Below, piece by piece: positions 21,287 to 33,116 of a stretch of DNA of 64,000 nucleotides (positions are counted from its first letter, which is position 1; each line of letters opens with the position of its first letter). Under the pieces are notes generated by a model. The model ran no database searches and was not told the DNA's origin. It saw only the letters and a list, made by a program, of their open reading frames with translations. The stretch is from Pycnopodia helianthoides (taxonomy: Eukaryota > Echinodermata > Asteroidea > Forcipulatida > Asteriidae), in the NCBI GenBank assembly GCA_032158295.1, contig JASTWB010000043.1, positions 48,405 through 112,404 of the forward strand, written 5' to 3'. Made by a program: the position numbers and the translations under genes.

Positions 21287-23859
21287 GGTCAAAAAGAGTG
21301 CCAGGAAAGACTCTGTGCTTGCTCCTTTTGAAAAGAGGGGGAACACTTGTTGAGGGCAAGTCATGGACAGAGTTGAGAAATAAAATACACTAGAGCGCAA
21401 GTGTTTGTCCAAACAAACACGAGGTGTTCGGCTACCAATGGGGTCAGTGTTGTAGTCAACGCGAGAGCTATTGCATTGAGTGGAATTTGGTGCCATTACT
21501 GTTTTGTGGCGTGCCTAACAACCTACACACTTTAGCAAAAATCTATAAAAAAAAGCACATGATTAAAAGCCTGGCGTTTGATTGTTAGCGAGGTTTGCAT
21601 GGACGACTGTTTTAAAGACTGACAAAGCTATTGCCAAAATCAGGTTACGAGACTCTTGAACAGAGACTAGAGTTTTGTATAGTTAGAACTTCCTGTTTGG
21701 ACTGGAAGGAAAGGGGAGTGGGGTCATGCTTCAGGAATAAAATGTCAAGCGTGTAATAAGCTAGCAAGCAACCCAACTATATCAAGTATGCCATTCACTA
21801 TTAAAAGCTAATTTATTGCTTCATGAAAACTTACTCTTTATTGATTCATTATAAATCACAAGTTCACACAAGCTATGTTGTTCAAGTTGACATTATTAAG
21901 CTAAAATATAATTATTAGAAATGTTCAAAGGATTTCAAATAAATTTGGATTCTCATTGAGTATCGATGGATGAAAAATGATTGTTCATAATACACTTGAT
22001 GATGATAACCTTCAAATAAGTCAAGCATTGTGTAAGCTTTCAGTTGCAATTTATAAATGGCTTGTTTGATTTTTAGATATTGTTACTTGAGAAAAAATTT
22101 ACTTGAGAAAAATTAAACCGTAGAAGACACTTGTTTGGAATGCAAGACAAAGGCACATCATGAAGATGCAAGTCTAAGCCTCTTGTGAAGTTTTTTAGAC
22201 TGAAGTTAGACTGAAAAAACTGAGTCAAATACTATTTCTACCTCCATGGTGCATCATACAGTGACTTGGCAGGGAAATAAGGAATGGAACATAACAGCAA
22301 GTGTCACAATTTTCACTGTAGACCATTCCGGTACTGGATGTGCTGCATTCTGATGAAGAAAAAACAATGCACAGAGTATGACTTCATGAATAATCTTCAG
22401 ACATTTTTTCATAACCTACCAAGTCTCAAAAAAAAAATTCATATAACACAAAAAAAATCATAGCACAATATTTTGAATGCATGAACAAATTTACAATAAC
22501 TTATGTTTAGAATGTTTCATAAATATGTAAACTTCTTTGAATAGAAAGTCTCACAGCATTAGTTACGCAAAGTCATGTTATCCATACCAACAAAAAATGC
22601 AATGAATTACAAGGAAAATGGGCTCAACCAGAAGTATTTCTTCAATTCCTTTGGACATGTTTTACCTTGCATAATTTGTGTCATTTTGAACCTTCAATAA
22701 ACTACTGTAAATTTACCTCTCAAGAAAAGACCATCCATAATCATTGTTTTGGCCAGGTATAACCATAGTTGACAACTGACAGGAGCAGTGAAGACTAAAG
22801 ACGGCTCATGTTAACAGCTGCAACTCCTTTCTGTGTACCAGTCCTGACCCAGTCATCAGCCTCTCATCCCGCCATCAGACTCTGTTCCATATGTTCCTTG
22901 AACACTGTACTAACTGGTAAAATAAACAAAATTCGAGACTTAAAACATTTCAAGATTATAATTTAATACGTGGAAAGTGCCCATACTGATTTGGAAATGA
23001 ATAACTTATAAATCTTAACCTTTGGGGAAACTTCATCGAAAGGTTGTAACTTATCTATGGCATAATAATATTAATTCTATAGTTGATGGAACACATTCAT
23101 CAAATCTTACCATTTTCTGACACTATAGACAGAGCCAACAATCATACCAATCCCCCATTGCCCAATTCTTCCTCCTCCATGATCATTAAACGACCCTTAG
23201 TTTTAAAAACGTCACTACTTGACACATTCATTTTGAAAAGAGATTATGTTGAAACGAAGCTTACCGTTGTATTCACCGTGTCGCGCCGATAAACACTGCC
23301 GTGAGTGCCGGTCTGAAACGCCCTTGACAAGCTGATGTCACGTCCGTTCATTTCATTCGGTGTATGGTCAAAACATAACAAATGTTAATCCTTTTTCTGC
23401 TTGAATTTTCTCATATAAGAAAAGTGATACGAATCACTGAAGCAGGTGGACATCTCAGTGAAACTAAGTCTTCAATTCCATAATCACCATCAAGCCACCA
23501 GAAGGGCAAAGAGGGAACAATTTGACGCCAAACATAGCACAGGTTGAGAGAAACTCATTTCTGCAGTGTTGTGCCGCCATTGTTAAAAGTACAATGAACT
23601 GTACATGTCCAAACGACGGGCACAGAAACACGCACAGCCTTCAATGCATGCGATGTGTAGGCGCACGTTCGTATGTCTACCTGTGTTCTTTCAGTTTCAC
23701 TATCGTGCGTTGTCACGGTGGGTCAACTTAAACGTGCGCCTTTTTCGACCTGATGTAACGGTCAAAATATTGTCATCTCAGTGCAAAAGTTTGAGCAGGC
23801 TTAACGTTCTACACTGTGGTACAAAAAATAAACAAAAATAATTGGTAGTTTTTGAGATA
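21287..23859. other. About 2.5 kb without a recognised gene
   Basis: AT-rich sequence. A short perfect palindrome GTGTTTGT-CC-AAACAAACAC (about 21400-21420) lies just after the recombinase gene. Small open frames at 23083-23292 and 23522-23841 show no family resemblance. Confidence 0.4.
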
Positions 23860-24493
23860 TGAATTTTTGAAATTTTCAACTTCCGATTTGAACCGGAAGT
23901 TAAGGTCAAATGGGGTCAAGTTTTGTGTAGGGTTTGTTGAACTTTTAACGACCTGTCCAATGATGTGTCGATTGTAAAAATCCAACATGCGGTTCACGAG
24001 TTATGATTTTTTACAAATATTAAACTTTGATTTATTGTAATTCCAAACCTGATGACGTCATCATGACATCATCAAGTTTGTGTCGTGTTGATATTGAGGT
24101 TCAAATGTCTGATGAGTTTCAATGTTCAATTCAATTTCAATCTTGAAAAAAAAAACCCAAAGGCAAACTTCGACCCAGGGTTACGACCCGGAAGTAAAGG
24201 TCATACGATTTTGGTGTTAACTTTTTAAAGATTGCCCGTGTCTAGATCTATCATATGCCCAAATATAAAAAATGTGGCTAAAATATTCAGAGACATACAG
24301 GCATTGGCATGACGTCACTTTTTGAACCTAAATTTGCTTGTAATTTGACACCCGATGACGTCATCATGACGGCACAACTTTTAGAATCATCTACAAGTTA
24401 ATGTATACCTACATGTAAAGTTTCAAGATCATGTAAGTTTAACAACTATGCATTTGCCTGCGGTCAAAAAAATTCTGAGAAGAAGAATAAAAA

Positions 24494-24527
<34 letters not shown>

Positions 24528-24530
24528 ACG
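23860..24530 (+). repeat. Dispersed repeat with three CRE palindromes and a poly-A end
   Basis: Two diverged units share ACCCGGAAGTAAAGGTCA / GATGACGTCATCATGAC blocks. Perfect TGACGTCA palindromes lie at 24053-24060, 24310-24317 and 24356-24363. The segment ends in AATAAAAACT followed by about 35 A, as a retroposed sequence would. It is not obviously coding. Confidence 0.6.
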
Positions 24531-24629
24531 AACAAAAACAATGAGTTGTTCGCGCTGTTGCACGAACACCTCAATAATATGAACCTCAAGGAAATAGCAA
24601 AATTGAAACGACTGGAACTTGACGTCCAA

Positions 24630-24765
24630 CAGTGAGACCGGTCTCGAGACCACTTTTTGCTGGTCTCGGTCTCGGTCTCGGTCTCGATACCCTGTGGTCT
24701 CGGTCTTGGTCTCGGTCTCGGACCCTTCCGGTCTCGAATATTTGCCTGGTCTCGCTTCGAGACCA
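24630..24765. repeat. GGTCTC hexamer satellite, first locus
   Basis: Runs of GGTCTCGGTCTCGGTCTC alternate with short unique words (GATACCCTGT, GACCCTTCC, GAATATTTGCCT) and end with the inverted form GAGACC. GACGTCCAACAG borders it on the left. The arginine/aspartate or serine-rich frames it opens are not genes. Confidence 0.9.
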
Positions 24766-25714
24766 GCAAAATATGCAAATTTATTTGATTTATTCATATT
24801 CCTTCACGATCCTTTATCACGATAAACAGATAGCAAATAGTTTAAGAAAACTTGCAGTTTGTACAGACAACCTCGCTTGTGGTTGTGTGAGCTTGCACGC
24901 ATCGCATGTACATGTACATAGTGCCATGTGTGTGCTTGTGCCATCGGCTTTACCCATTATGAGTTCGATACAAATTGGGAGCGAGTTTCTAGCTATGACC
25001 AAAACACGCACTACTCGTTGTGAAAGGTAAACAGGTGCATTGCGCATGGTGCAAACAGGTGCATACACTACAGTACAAGTTCGCTAGAGTACCACGATAA
25101 AATAAAGTTTTCACTTTTTTTTTTAAACGATTATCACAAGATGTCCAGTAACTCTGCTGTGATAAGATTTGGTTGTAAGAATCATAAACAGATCATGGAC
25201 GCCAAAGCAGGTAACAAGAAACATCCTGCAGTTTGCATTTTCTGCTCAACGACAAATCGAATCACGGATAATCGGGGACAAGTTCAGTATTCACTATGCA
25301 TTTCAAGTTGGGCCCATAAAGCCAAGGCCAAGTAAAGAACACAAATTAACATTATTCAAATTGATTTCATTGCTCATGATTCTCAGTAAACTGCAAAATG
25401 AATGTCAATTATAACACTGATTAAGCCATATCTTAGTTTCACTTTTGTATATGATATTCATGAAAGTGGAAAAAATGTAACGTTTTTACATTATGATCAA
25501 GAACACCCCCATTGACAATGCACGTTTGTCAGCAGAGATACTGTCCATGTTGATGTTTCTGAAGTGCAATGAAGATATTCTGTAAATGGACAGGTACCTA
25601 TACAAAAAAACAACTGTTTTGGCACATTCCTGAATCCGACAGAACAAACTTATTATATTTGATTGTTGATAAATATTGTAATATCCAGTACATTATTGTT
25701 GTAAAACAAGTACA
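24766..25714. other. No gene recognised
   Basis: A short open segment at 25141-25335 (ICNKHKQ-like, with CIFC and a second Cys pair) might be a decayed BED- or ribbon-type zinc finger preceding a lost transposase, but the evidence is only two cysteine pairs. The remainder is AT-rich. Confidence 0.25.
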
Positions 25715-26080
25715 CAAAACTCCGTAAAGTGAAATATTCCGTATTAAAATATTCTTTCTATTTTACGGAATGAAAAAACTTTTCCGGTAATTTTGCTGCC
25801 AGAAAAAAATAGCGTTCCGTATTCCTGCAGCAAAATTACCGGAAAAGTTTTTTTCATTCCGTAAAATAAAAAAGACCCTGAACATGTGTTTGTACATATG
25901 TACACGGTTGTGGGTGAAATAACAATATGTACTTACATGTACTATGTTATGTTTAGGTGTTTGGCTAAATGTGGTTGATTGTAATTACCCTAATTAGCAT
26001 AATTAATATTTACATTTATGGAAAATCCGTAAAATTACAGAGAAAATACAGAATTTTTCACTTTACAGACTCCGTAAATT
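25715..26080. repeat. Nested inverted repeat with near-perfect 40-bp hairpin
   Basis: The inner arms are 25760-25799 (starting ATTTTACGGAATG) and 25827-25867 (ending CATTCCGTAAAAT). They match over 40 bases apart from one extra T, around a 27-base loop. Outer arms, CTCCGTAAAGTGAAATATTC near 25717 and GAATTTTTCACTTTACAGAC near 26052, are also inverted. This is a foldback or MITE-like structure that could form a strong hairpin in RNA or single-stranded DNA. Confidence 0.85.
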
Positions 26081-26195
26081 TACGGACATTTTTAACAACA
26101 GCAAAAGACATATTCAGCTTGTTTTACATCAATAAGAGACTTTCATTTAATTTATTATGTGTCAAATTTTATTACATGTATGTAATTTACACATG

Positions 26196-26291
26196 TGGTC
26201 TCGAGGTTTCGGTCTCGGTCTCGGACCAAAAGGTCTCGGTCTTGGTCTCGGACCTTAGGGTCTCCGTCTCGGTCTCGGTCTCGGACCTCCA

Positions 26292-26336
<45 letters not shown>

Positions 26337-26352
26337 CTCCCAGGTCTCGACT
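26196..26352. repeat. GGTCTC hexamer satellite, second locus
   Basis: The same hexamer array as at 24630, in the same orientation, again with short separators (GACCAAAA, GACCTTAGG, GACCTCCA). It is followed by ACTGACGTCCAATAG, matching the word on the left of the first locus. The two loci may be ends of one composite repeat or independent copies. Confidence 0.9.
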
Positions 26353-26399
26353 AAAACACTGACGTCCAATAGTTTGAAACTCCCATAGACAAAATTGAC

Positions 26400-27326
26400 T
26401 TATGCCCAGTTGGAATTGTTGTTTTACATTTACATATTTTTGCAATTTCCAAAAGAAGAAGAGTTAATGTTCATTAGTTTTTGCAGTGTCCACTGTCTTC
26501 ATAGTTCATACTAAGTTTACTTCCATTTTGCCTGATTTCAACGCTCTATCAAACAGTTTGTTGTGGTGCCACAGCACTTCCAAATCTTTCAAATTATCTG
26601 ATCAAGGTGTCATCATTGTAACTATCCTTGTTCTCATGGTCATGATTTTCCATCCTGAAGTATATCTCTAGGATTCTTTAATACAGTACACATGCTTCCC
26701 TTTCATCCGTAAGTTGATCTATTTCCAGCAGAATATCCAGTGTCTATTAAAAAGTTTCTTCTGATATCATGTGTCATTACTGTACCCCTTGAATGTTTGA
26801 ACTCCATTTAAAATCCCCCCTTATTTTATATCAATGACCGAGATTAACAGAAAATTAGTGAAATTTTGTGCCTTTTCAGCACTTTGAGAAATTAGTTAAC
26901 CCCCCTGTAAATTTTGTTTTGTTGAAGTACTTATCGCTCGAAATTTTAAGTAAATCGCAAGAGACTTTTTTGTACAAAACTTGTTTTCAAATTATGTGCG
27001 CAAGGTTTGTTGTATGACTGCATTGTGTTGGGGTGTTTGTTTGTTTGTTTGTTTGGTGTGTTTTTTTCGTCGTTTTTTCCCTTTGAGGTGGGTGGGGGTG
27101 GGAGCATTACATTTTCATTGCGCGCATATTGTACACCATCTTTGAATAAACCTTGGATGTTTCAAAAGTTACACTTCAAGGGGTTACGTCCGAGAAAGGT
27201 TTTCTTGGCAACATACAATGTTCTCTGCTACTGTATCAAATAGCAGTCTGATAGCGCACCGAGAACGTACACTGGGTGGCCGCTTACATGCGTACGCGAG
27301 CGTTTATTCAGGCCCGCCAGAAGGTA
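26400..27326. other. No gene recognised
   Basis: A (GTTT)n run at 27030-27060 and a G-rich part continue a repeat also seen at 19345. Nothing else is supported. Confidence 0.4.
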
Positions 27327-27450
27327 TTTCTGCAGGGGCGGATCCAGGATTTTTTTACCGGGAGGCTCAACAGTGATTAGAGGGAAGACAAAAAATGAGT
27401 GGGGTCCAGGGGCGAAGCCCCGGTGGGGTTCAGGGTGTGATCGCGGAAAA
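27327..27450. repeat. Dispersed repeat starting CAGGGGCGGATCCAGG
   Basis: CAGGGGCGGATCCAGGATTT followed by a G-rich part, GGGGTCCAGGGGCGAAGCCC and GGTGGGG is a recognisable terminal segment of a widespread hAT-type MITE family. Only one end is evident here. Confidence 0.5.
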
Positions 27451-27689
27451 TCATTGGCCCTACCCGTGTTTCATGCTTTAGTTGTCTACCAACCCTGTCT
27501 GGCGGTATCCCCTGCCTCGTAAATCTTGAGTACGATTTCCTCATCTAGTTCAGACTATCTTACGGATTCTGTCTGCCACTGAAGAGGCGTTCTCATAGCT
27601 CCCGTCTCTATTCGTGGTCAGCCTACAGTAGCAGCGCCATTATTGTAACAAGCAACGTCGTAGTTTTAACGTACAACTATAACGCAAAA

Positions 27690-27885
27690 TCATCCGCTAG
27701 GACGACCCTCGTACCCGTCCTAAGTTGGGACGGGTTCCGGGCCGTTTCTAAGGTAATTGGGACACGTTGAACCCTTCCTATCTTTTGTGAAATTGTTCCT
27801 AGGACGCGTCCCAAGTTAGGACGAGTTACTCGTCCTAACTCGAGATAAGACAAGTCCTAACTCTTTGTGAAATCGACCCCTGGTC
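27690..27885. repeat. Palindrome-rich repeat (GGACGAG/CTCGTCC)
   Basis: Several TAGGACG/CGTCCTA words occur. At 27814-27840 AGTTAGGACGAGT is followed, after one base, by its exact reverse complement. TTTGTGAAAT-GACCCC closes the block. It looks like a dispersed MITE or SINE-like repeat. Confidence 0.75.
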
Positions 27886-28765
27886 TTAGTTGTTTTGTAT
27901 TAAAGTTGTCATCAGTAGACACAACCAGACTAACTTGATAAGGTTACTTCAACTTGTTTCTTTTTGCTTTGAAGGAAAAAACAAACAAAGAATTTGCCAA
28001 CCTTTTCAGTAGAATGGGAGGGGCGTTTCATACCCCAAAACCTCCCCTCTCCCTCCCAAATCCCTCCCCTCCCTCTTTCCTCCTTGCCTCCCTCCCATTT
28101 GACCCTTCCTCCAAGACCCTCTGCCTCCCTCTCCATCCTCCCTTCATGCCACTCCCTCTTTTCCCTCCCCTTCCAAGACCCTCTTGTGTAGTGTGGTTAT
28201 AGCGCGCAGTATAATAGGTGTTTTTGGTTGAGTGATCACACACGTACAAGTGTGTACGGTACAGCGTAGGATGAATGGAAACAAGGAACAAAAGGGTCCG
28301 AAGCCGTTATTGCTGAGGATCCTTTTTGGAAGGAACATAAGGTGACCTGCCCTGTATAAAGTTACCATGCAACGGATCAAGTTACAAATGAATAAATATA
28401 AGGAACAGTTGATTGAAGTCAAAAAGACAACTGTAAGATTAGGACCCCTGGGTGTGATTTACTTTCCAAATACAGGAGTCAACAAGATCAATCTGCAGAT
28501 AAAGTGACGTCACGGACAAGTCTTGACGAGTCTTGACGTAAACAAAGATATGTTTACAACGTAAAGAGGAAAATATAATGTAGTACTTTAATAACTTACT
28601 AGTATTACATAAATATCTGCATGAGCTTTCGTAGCAACTAAAACTATCAGATGCATGAAAATAATGTTTTACAACGTGACAGAAGTTAACCTGGTTATGT
28701 CATGGACACGGTCATCATTATTAAATAATAATAATAATAATACTTTTACCCTCTGGTCAGGTTTT
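27886..28765. other. No gene; C/T-rich tract 28030-28195
   Basis: A pyrimidine-rich stretch of CCCTCCC words opens long frames on both strands but resembles no protein. One TGACGTCA lies at 28505. The rest is ordinary AT-rich DNA. Confidence 0.4.
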
Positions 28766-29340
28766 CCATAACGACCAGACGTCGGTGTTATCACCAATTA
28801 ACTTGACTGAAGTTCTTCATAACGACCCCCCCCCCTACCCAAACGTTAGTGTTGTCACCAATTAACTGGACTGAAGTTCTTTATCGGACTCCGACCCTAT
28901 GTTTGTTCCAGAGACACCTCCGCACCTCTAAGGAAGAGCTGCGAGGGATGAGGTAAGAAACTATTATCTTTTGCATTATATTTCCATACCGTCATTTTAA
29001 AAAGATATGTAAGCTATTATTTGTGTTTTAGCTCGACGCGTAGTTAAAACTTTTTATTTTGCGTTATATTTCCATACCGTCATTTTAAAAAGATATGTAA
29101 GCTATTATTTGTGTCTTAGCTCGACGCGTAGTTAAAACTTTATTTTGCATTATATTTCCATACCGTCATTTTAAAAAGATGTGTTTCGATCTTTCATGAT
29201 GTCATTGCTGTAACAGCTATATCGATAATGAAAATGATTCTGTAATTACTCTATCAACATGTAAGCTATTATTTGTGTTTTAGCTCGACGCGTAGTTAAA
29301 ACTTTATTTTTTGCATTATATTTCCATACCGTCGTGTGTT
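28766..29340. repeat. Two tandem repeat families upstream of the Penelope-like element
   Basis: At 28770-28890 a 61-bp unit (GTTNTCACCAATTAACTNGACTGAAGTTC) is present twice. At 28970-29335 an 85-bp unit (TTATATTTCCATACCGTC, then GTAAGCTATTATTTGTGT, then AGCTCGACGCGTAGTTAAAA) is present about four times, one interrupted by a unique segment. They lie just before the RT gene and may be part of the element's 5' region. Confidence 0.75.
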
Positions 29341-29563
29341 AACGTAATGCGTAGTTAGATAGTTCAGTGCGGCTTCAGTGCGGTTTGATTTTGAATATAC
29401 AGTTATTTTAAATCTTTAGACATATACACAATGATTACAAAATAAACAGGGGCTGTCAAGGTTATACAAAAGTATAAAAACTGTAATCTTAAGATGTGTA
29501 CAACCAGACCCCTGCCAACGAGATTTAAGATAAAAGATTTATCTATCAAATCTTGGTTCAAGC

Positions 29564-32334
29564 GTGTGTATCTTGTTTGTGTATTTTTTATTTTTTTCTT
29601 TCTTTTATTTTGTTGTACCTGATTCACTTATAATATATATATACTTGTCACATCTTGATAACTACCGTTTTTATCGTTTATCCCGGATCATCCCTAAAGG
29701 GCTCCAGATCAAGTGTGCCCCTTCCTTTGGGAACCTTGAACCCTCATTTTTGAAGAAATGGAATAAGACACTCACTAACACGTCTTTCCATCTGCTCAGG
29801 TTACTGGAAGATCAATGCCAACAATACATTGATAACCAGTTACTTGAGAAAACAGAGACTGAATCTCAACTCCAAGAGTCATGCTCCAATCAAGAGTCCA
29901 AACACTTACATGATATCCTACGATCTAATGTCAACCACCTACGGTACACCCTAACGGACAAACAGAACAAGAAACGCATGAATGTCCAAGCTAACCATAA
30001 GAAATACATTCATAGACGTTTCCACAGCAAGAGGCCAACTCTTACTCACCCCCTTGAAAGGTCGCCAGATACAACACGTACAGTAGTCAATCTGTCTGAC
30101 AAAGTCTTAACCGACCCACAGGTTAAACTCCTTTCAAGGGGCCTTAAGTTTTGCCCCACACCTAGAGAACCTAACCAACTGTCTTTCCAACAGGACATGG
30201 CCCAATTCAACCGTAGGTTACGCCTACGTGAATATTTTCATGTAGAGCCATCCACAGATGACGAGTCATCTGTTGAGATCCAACCCACCCGCAACCGCTT
30301 CAAGGAAAAGAGTAGTTGGGTACCCCCTAAGAACCGAGATGTAGCTCTAGACGCTTACATCAATTCAGTCAACTCTGAGGTTCTTAAGGTCCCCAACACC
30401 TCGACACCCAATAACCTCCCCCAAGATGAACGCCACACCCTAACACAGCTCCGCCAATCATCAGACATAGTGATTAAACGAGCTGACAAGGGGTCCGCAG
30501 TTGTAGTCATGAACTCACATGATTATATAGCTGAGGGCCTGAGACAGCTCAGCAACACTGATCATTATATTGAATGTGACACTGACCCTACTCAATCGTT
30601 TTCCAAACAAATCAGTGACACTCTGGTTAAAATTCACAATGCCAACGGTATCGAGAAAGATACGTTTAACTATCTCCTCCCACAAGACCCCCGTACAGCA
30701 CGCTTCTACCTTCTACCCAAGATACACAAGCCCAACAACCCGGGTCGACCCATTGTATCTGGTAATGGTAGCCCCACAGAACGCATTTCTGAGTTTGTCG
30801 ATAGTTTCCTCAACCCCTTAGTCTCCCGCATCCCGTCCTTCATAAAGGATACCACAGACTTCCTCCATAAACTAGAGGAAGTCAAACATCAAATACCTGA
30901 CTCTGCTATTCTGGTTACTCTGGATGTTTCATCATTGTATACTAACATACCCCATAATGAAGGCATGAGTGCTTGTGTCTCTGCTCTCAGGGCCAATAGA
31001 CAATCCCGCCCCTCAGTGAGAGAGATTAAGGAACTCATCAGCCACATTCTCACTAAGAACAATTTTTCATTTACTGACAGACATTTTGTACAGGTACAGG
31101 GTACCGCAATGGGTACTAAAATGGCACCCTCATATGCCAACCTATTCATGTCTGACTTAGAGGACAGACTCCTGTCCTCTGCCCCCAACCGCCCACTAGT
31201 TTGGTGAAGATTTATCGATGATATTTTCTCCATATGGTGTGGTGGTCAAGACAGCTTGGATGAGTTTATCGACCATATAAACTCATTCCACCCCACCTTA
31301 AAGTTCACTACTGAATGCTCTCTCACAAGTGTGAACTTTCTAGATGTAACCGTAACTAAATCCCCTAATGGCATTATTACGGATGTATACAGCAAACCCA
31401 CTGACACCCACCAGTATCTTCTCTCCAACAGTTGCCACCCTAGTCACTGTAAGAAGGCAATTGCTTACAGTCAGGCATTACGTATAAGGCGTATCTGTTC
31501 CACAGATACCTTGTACAAAAGTCGTTCATCCGACCTAAGGAAACACCTTGTTTCAAGGGGCCACAGCGAACGCAGGGTCCAACTTGCCATCAACAGAGCC
31601 CTCAACATACCTCGTCACACTTTGTTGACCAACACGAGAACAAAAAAAGCCACCGACCAAGAGAGTTGCCCTAGTCACCACCTTCCACCCTAAACTGCCT
31701 AAACTTTCATCAATCCTCAATAACAATATGAATATACTTCACTCCTCTATGGTTATGCTCAGCAATCCCTGAGCTCCCCATGGTTGCATTTCGCCGCCCT
31801 AAAAACCTGGGAGACATCCTAGTCAGGGCTAAACTCCCACCAGGTACATGCCAAACACCACCCATAACAGAAATACTAGGTTGTCACAAATGTACCCGCT
31901 CCAAGTGTAGAACATGTCTCTACATCAAACCGGCACTTAAAGTAAAGAGTCATAGCACTGGCTCTTCTTACAACATCAAGACCGACTCCCAATGTAGCAC
32001 ACCTAATGTAGTCTATGTTATATCATGTAAGAAATGTGGACTACAATATGTGGGAGAGACTAAGACCAAACTTAGTCTTCGCTTTGCGAACCATGTCTCT
32101 TCCATAAAGACCAAGAAACAGTACCCCGTCTCCATCCACTTCAACAGCCCCAATCACAACGTCAAAGATGTTGAACTTATGGTGATTGAGGCTTGCAATG
32201 GTGATGACACACACCGCAAACTCAGAGAATCGCATTGGATTCACCAACTTAAGACAGTCCAACCCTTTGGACTTAACATCACACACGAGGTCACTAAAAG
32301 TCCATTTCGAAAATGGCACAAGCACTTGTTCTAA
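29564..32334 (+). pseudogene. Penelope-like retroelement (RT + GIY-YIG), inactivated copy
   Basis: The N-terminal part (from about 29640) is followed by reverse transcriptase blocks: ADKGSAVVVMN, FYLLPKIHKP, GRPIVSGNGSPTE, LDVSSLYTNIPHNEG and GTAMGTKMAPSYANLFM. A TGA at 31205-31207 comes immediately before RFIDDIF (31208 on), the catalytic DD box. The RT thumb follows to 31693. Two frameshifts (near 31660 and 31770) precede the last segment (31780-32334), which has CHKCTRSKCRTC, a zinc-finger-like motif, then VVYVISC..LQYVGET..LR, a GIY-YIG endonuclease. RT plus GIY-YIG in this order defines Penelope-like elements, which copy RNA at nicked chromosomal ends. No matching terminal repeats were found. 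One stop and two frameshifts mean this copy cannot make the full protein. Confidence 0.9.
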
Positions 32335-32567
32335 TTCGGACAATAACTTAACAAATAATACAACATTTCTTAAAATTACTTTTGAGTTTAATTTATACAA
32401 TCTATTCAAGAAGTACAAAGAATCTTCCTGTGTGTAAACTGAAAAAACAATTTGTGTTCTTGTGACAGGTTAGGCTGAAAATGTAGCTTTTTTTTAACCA
32501 TCATTATGTCTTGTTTCTGATTGAATTGATCAACTTTTTTTAAACAAACGAATGTTTTTTTTTTCAG

Positions 32568-32876
32568 CAAACCAGGCATTAAAGGGATGCATTGTAGACC
32601 ACCAAGTGGAAGTCACAGTATCACGTAATAACGACTTTCTTCACAATGTTATTGAACTCTACAAAGACGAAACGATAGTGCATAAATAATCGCCTGTGTG
32701 TTGATTTTGATGGTGAATCTGGGCCCGATTTTGGGGGGTTGATGACCGAGCTATTTAGCAACTTTTGGTACAAGAAAGTTTGGTATAAAAAAAGAAAGAC
32801 AAGAATCGTCACAGCCATCGCCCATATACCAAGACAAAGATATGTCAATGCTTGGAGAAAGAGTTGCATATCTTGA
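32568..32876 (+). pseudogene. HECT-like N-lobe fragment
   Basis: After a long T-run and CAG the frame encodes VEVTVSRNNDFLHNVIELY up to a TAA (32687). In another frame, 32694 onward, it gives LCVDFDGESGPDFGGLMTEL. A V-V-R-N-D segment followed by V-F-GE-G-D-GG---E is the entry of HECT ubiquitin-ligase domains. The catalytic cysteine lobe is absent. HECT domains occur in several orphan, transposon-linked proteins of marine animals, so this may be such a remnant. The call rests on this one motif pair. Confidence 0.5.
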
Positions 32877-33116
32877 TTAGAGAAATAGGGAGTTGGAAGC
32901 ACTCATCGCTCTACTGGAAGATGATGAGGTACAAGATGGAAAATATACAGATAGTGTGAGACGTATCGTTAAGGAGTTATTGGCACAAAATGTATCTCTG
33001 AATAAAGTGAACTCTGTCATCAGAACTGTCTTTAGAAATTTGGCCAGTAAAGATGTTCAGAGGCTGCCATCTGCTGGCACAAGATCCAAATTCATGCTTG
33101 AGGCCAAGGCCAAAAT
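32824..33116 (+). pseudogene. Coiled-coil orphan protein fragment interrupted by a MITE
   Basis: From DMSMLGERVAYLD, a TAG, then RNRELEALIALLEDDEV, the frame continues through GKYTDSVRRIVKELLAQNVS and LPSAGTRSKFMLEAKA. The pattern (coiled coil, YTD--R----EL---NVS, then V----L--LP---T) is familiar from multicopy uncharacterised proteins of corals, molluscs and echinoderms. At 33117 a MITE cuts the frame; PNHLANIEIA just beyond its end (33545-33575) may be the continuation. Function unknown. Confidence 0.45.

Noticed and set aside
24106..24160. Hammerhead ribozyme candidate from a CTGATGAG word
   Set aside because: No helix pairing and no correctly placed GAAA core were found around it. None was found near the Penelope-like element either, where such ribozymes are known.
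24429..24825. Arg/Asp/Thr-rich dipeptide repeat ORFs on both strands
   Set aside because: They are translations of the GGTCTC hexamer satellite.
28030..28291. Gly/Glu/Arg-rich ORFs on the minus strand
   Set aside because: They translate a CCCTCCC-type pyrimidine tract and have no domain.
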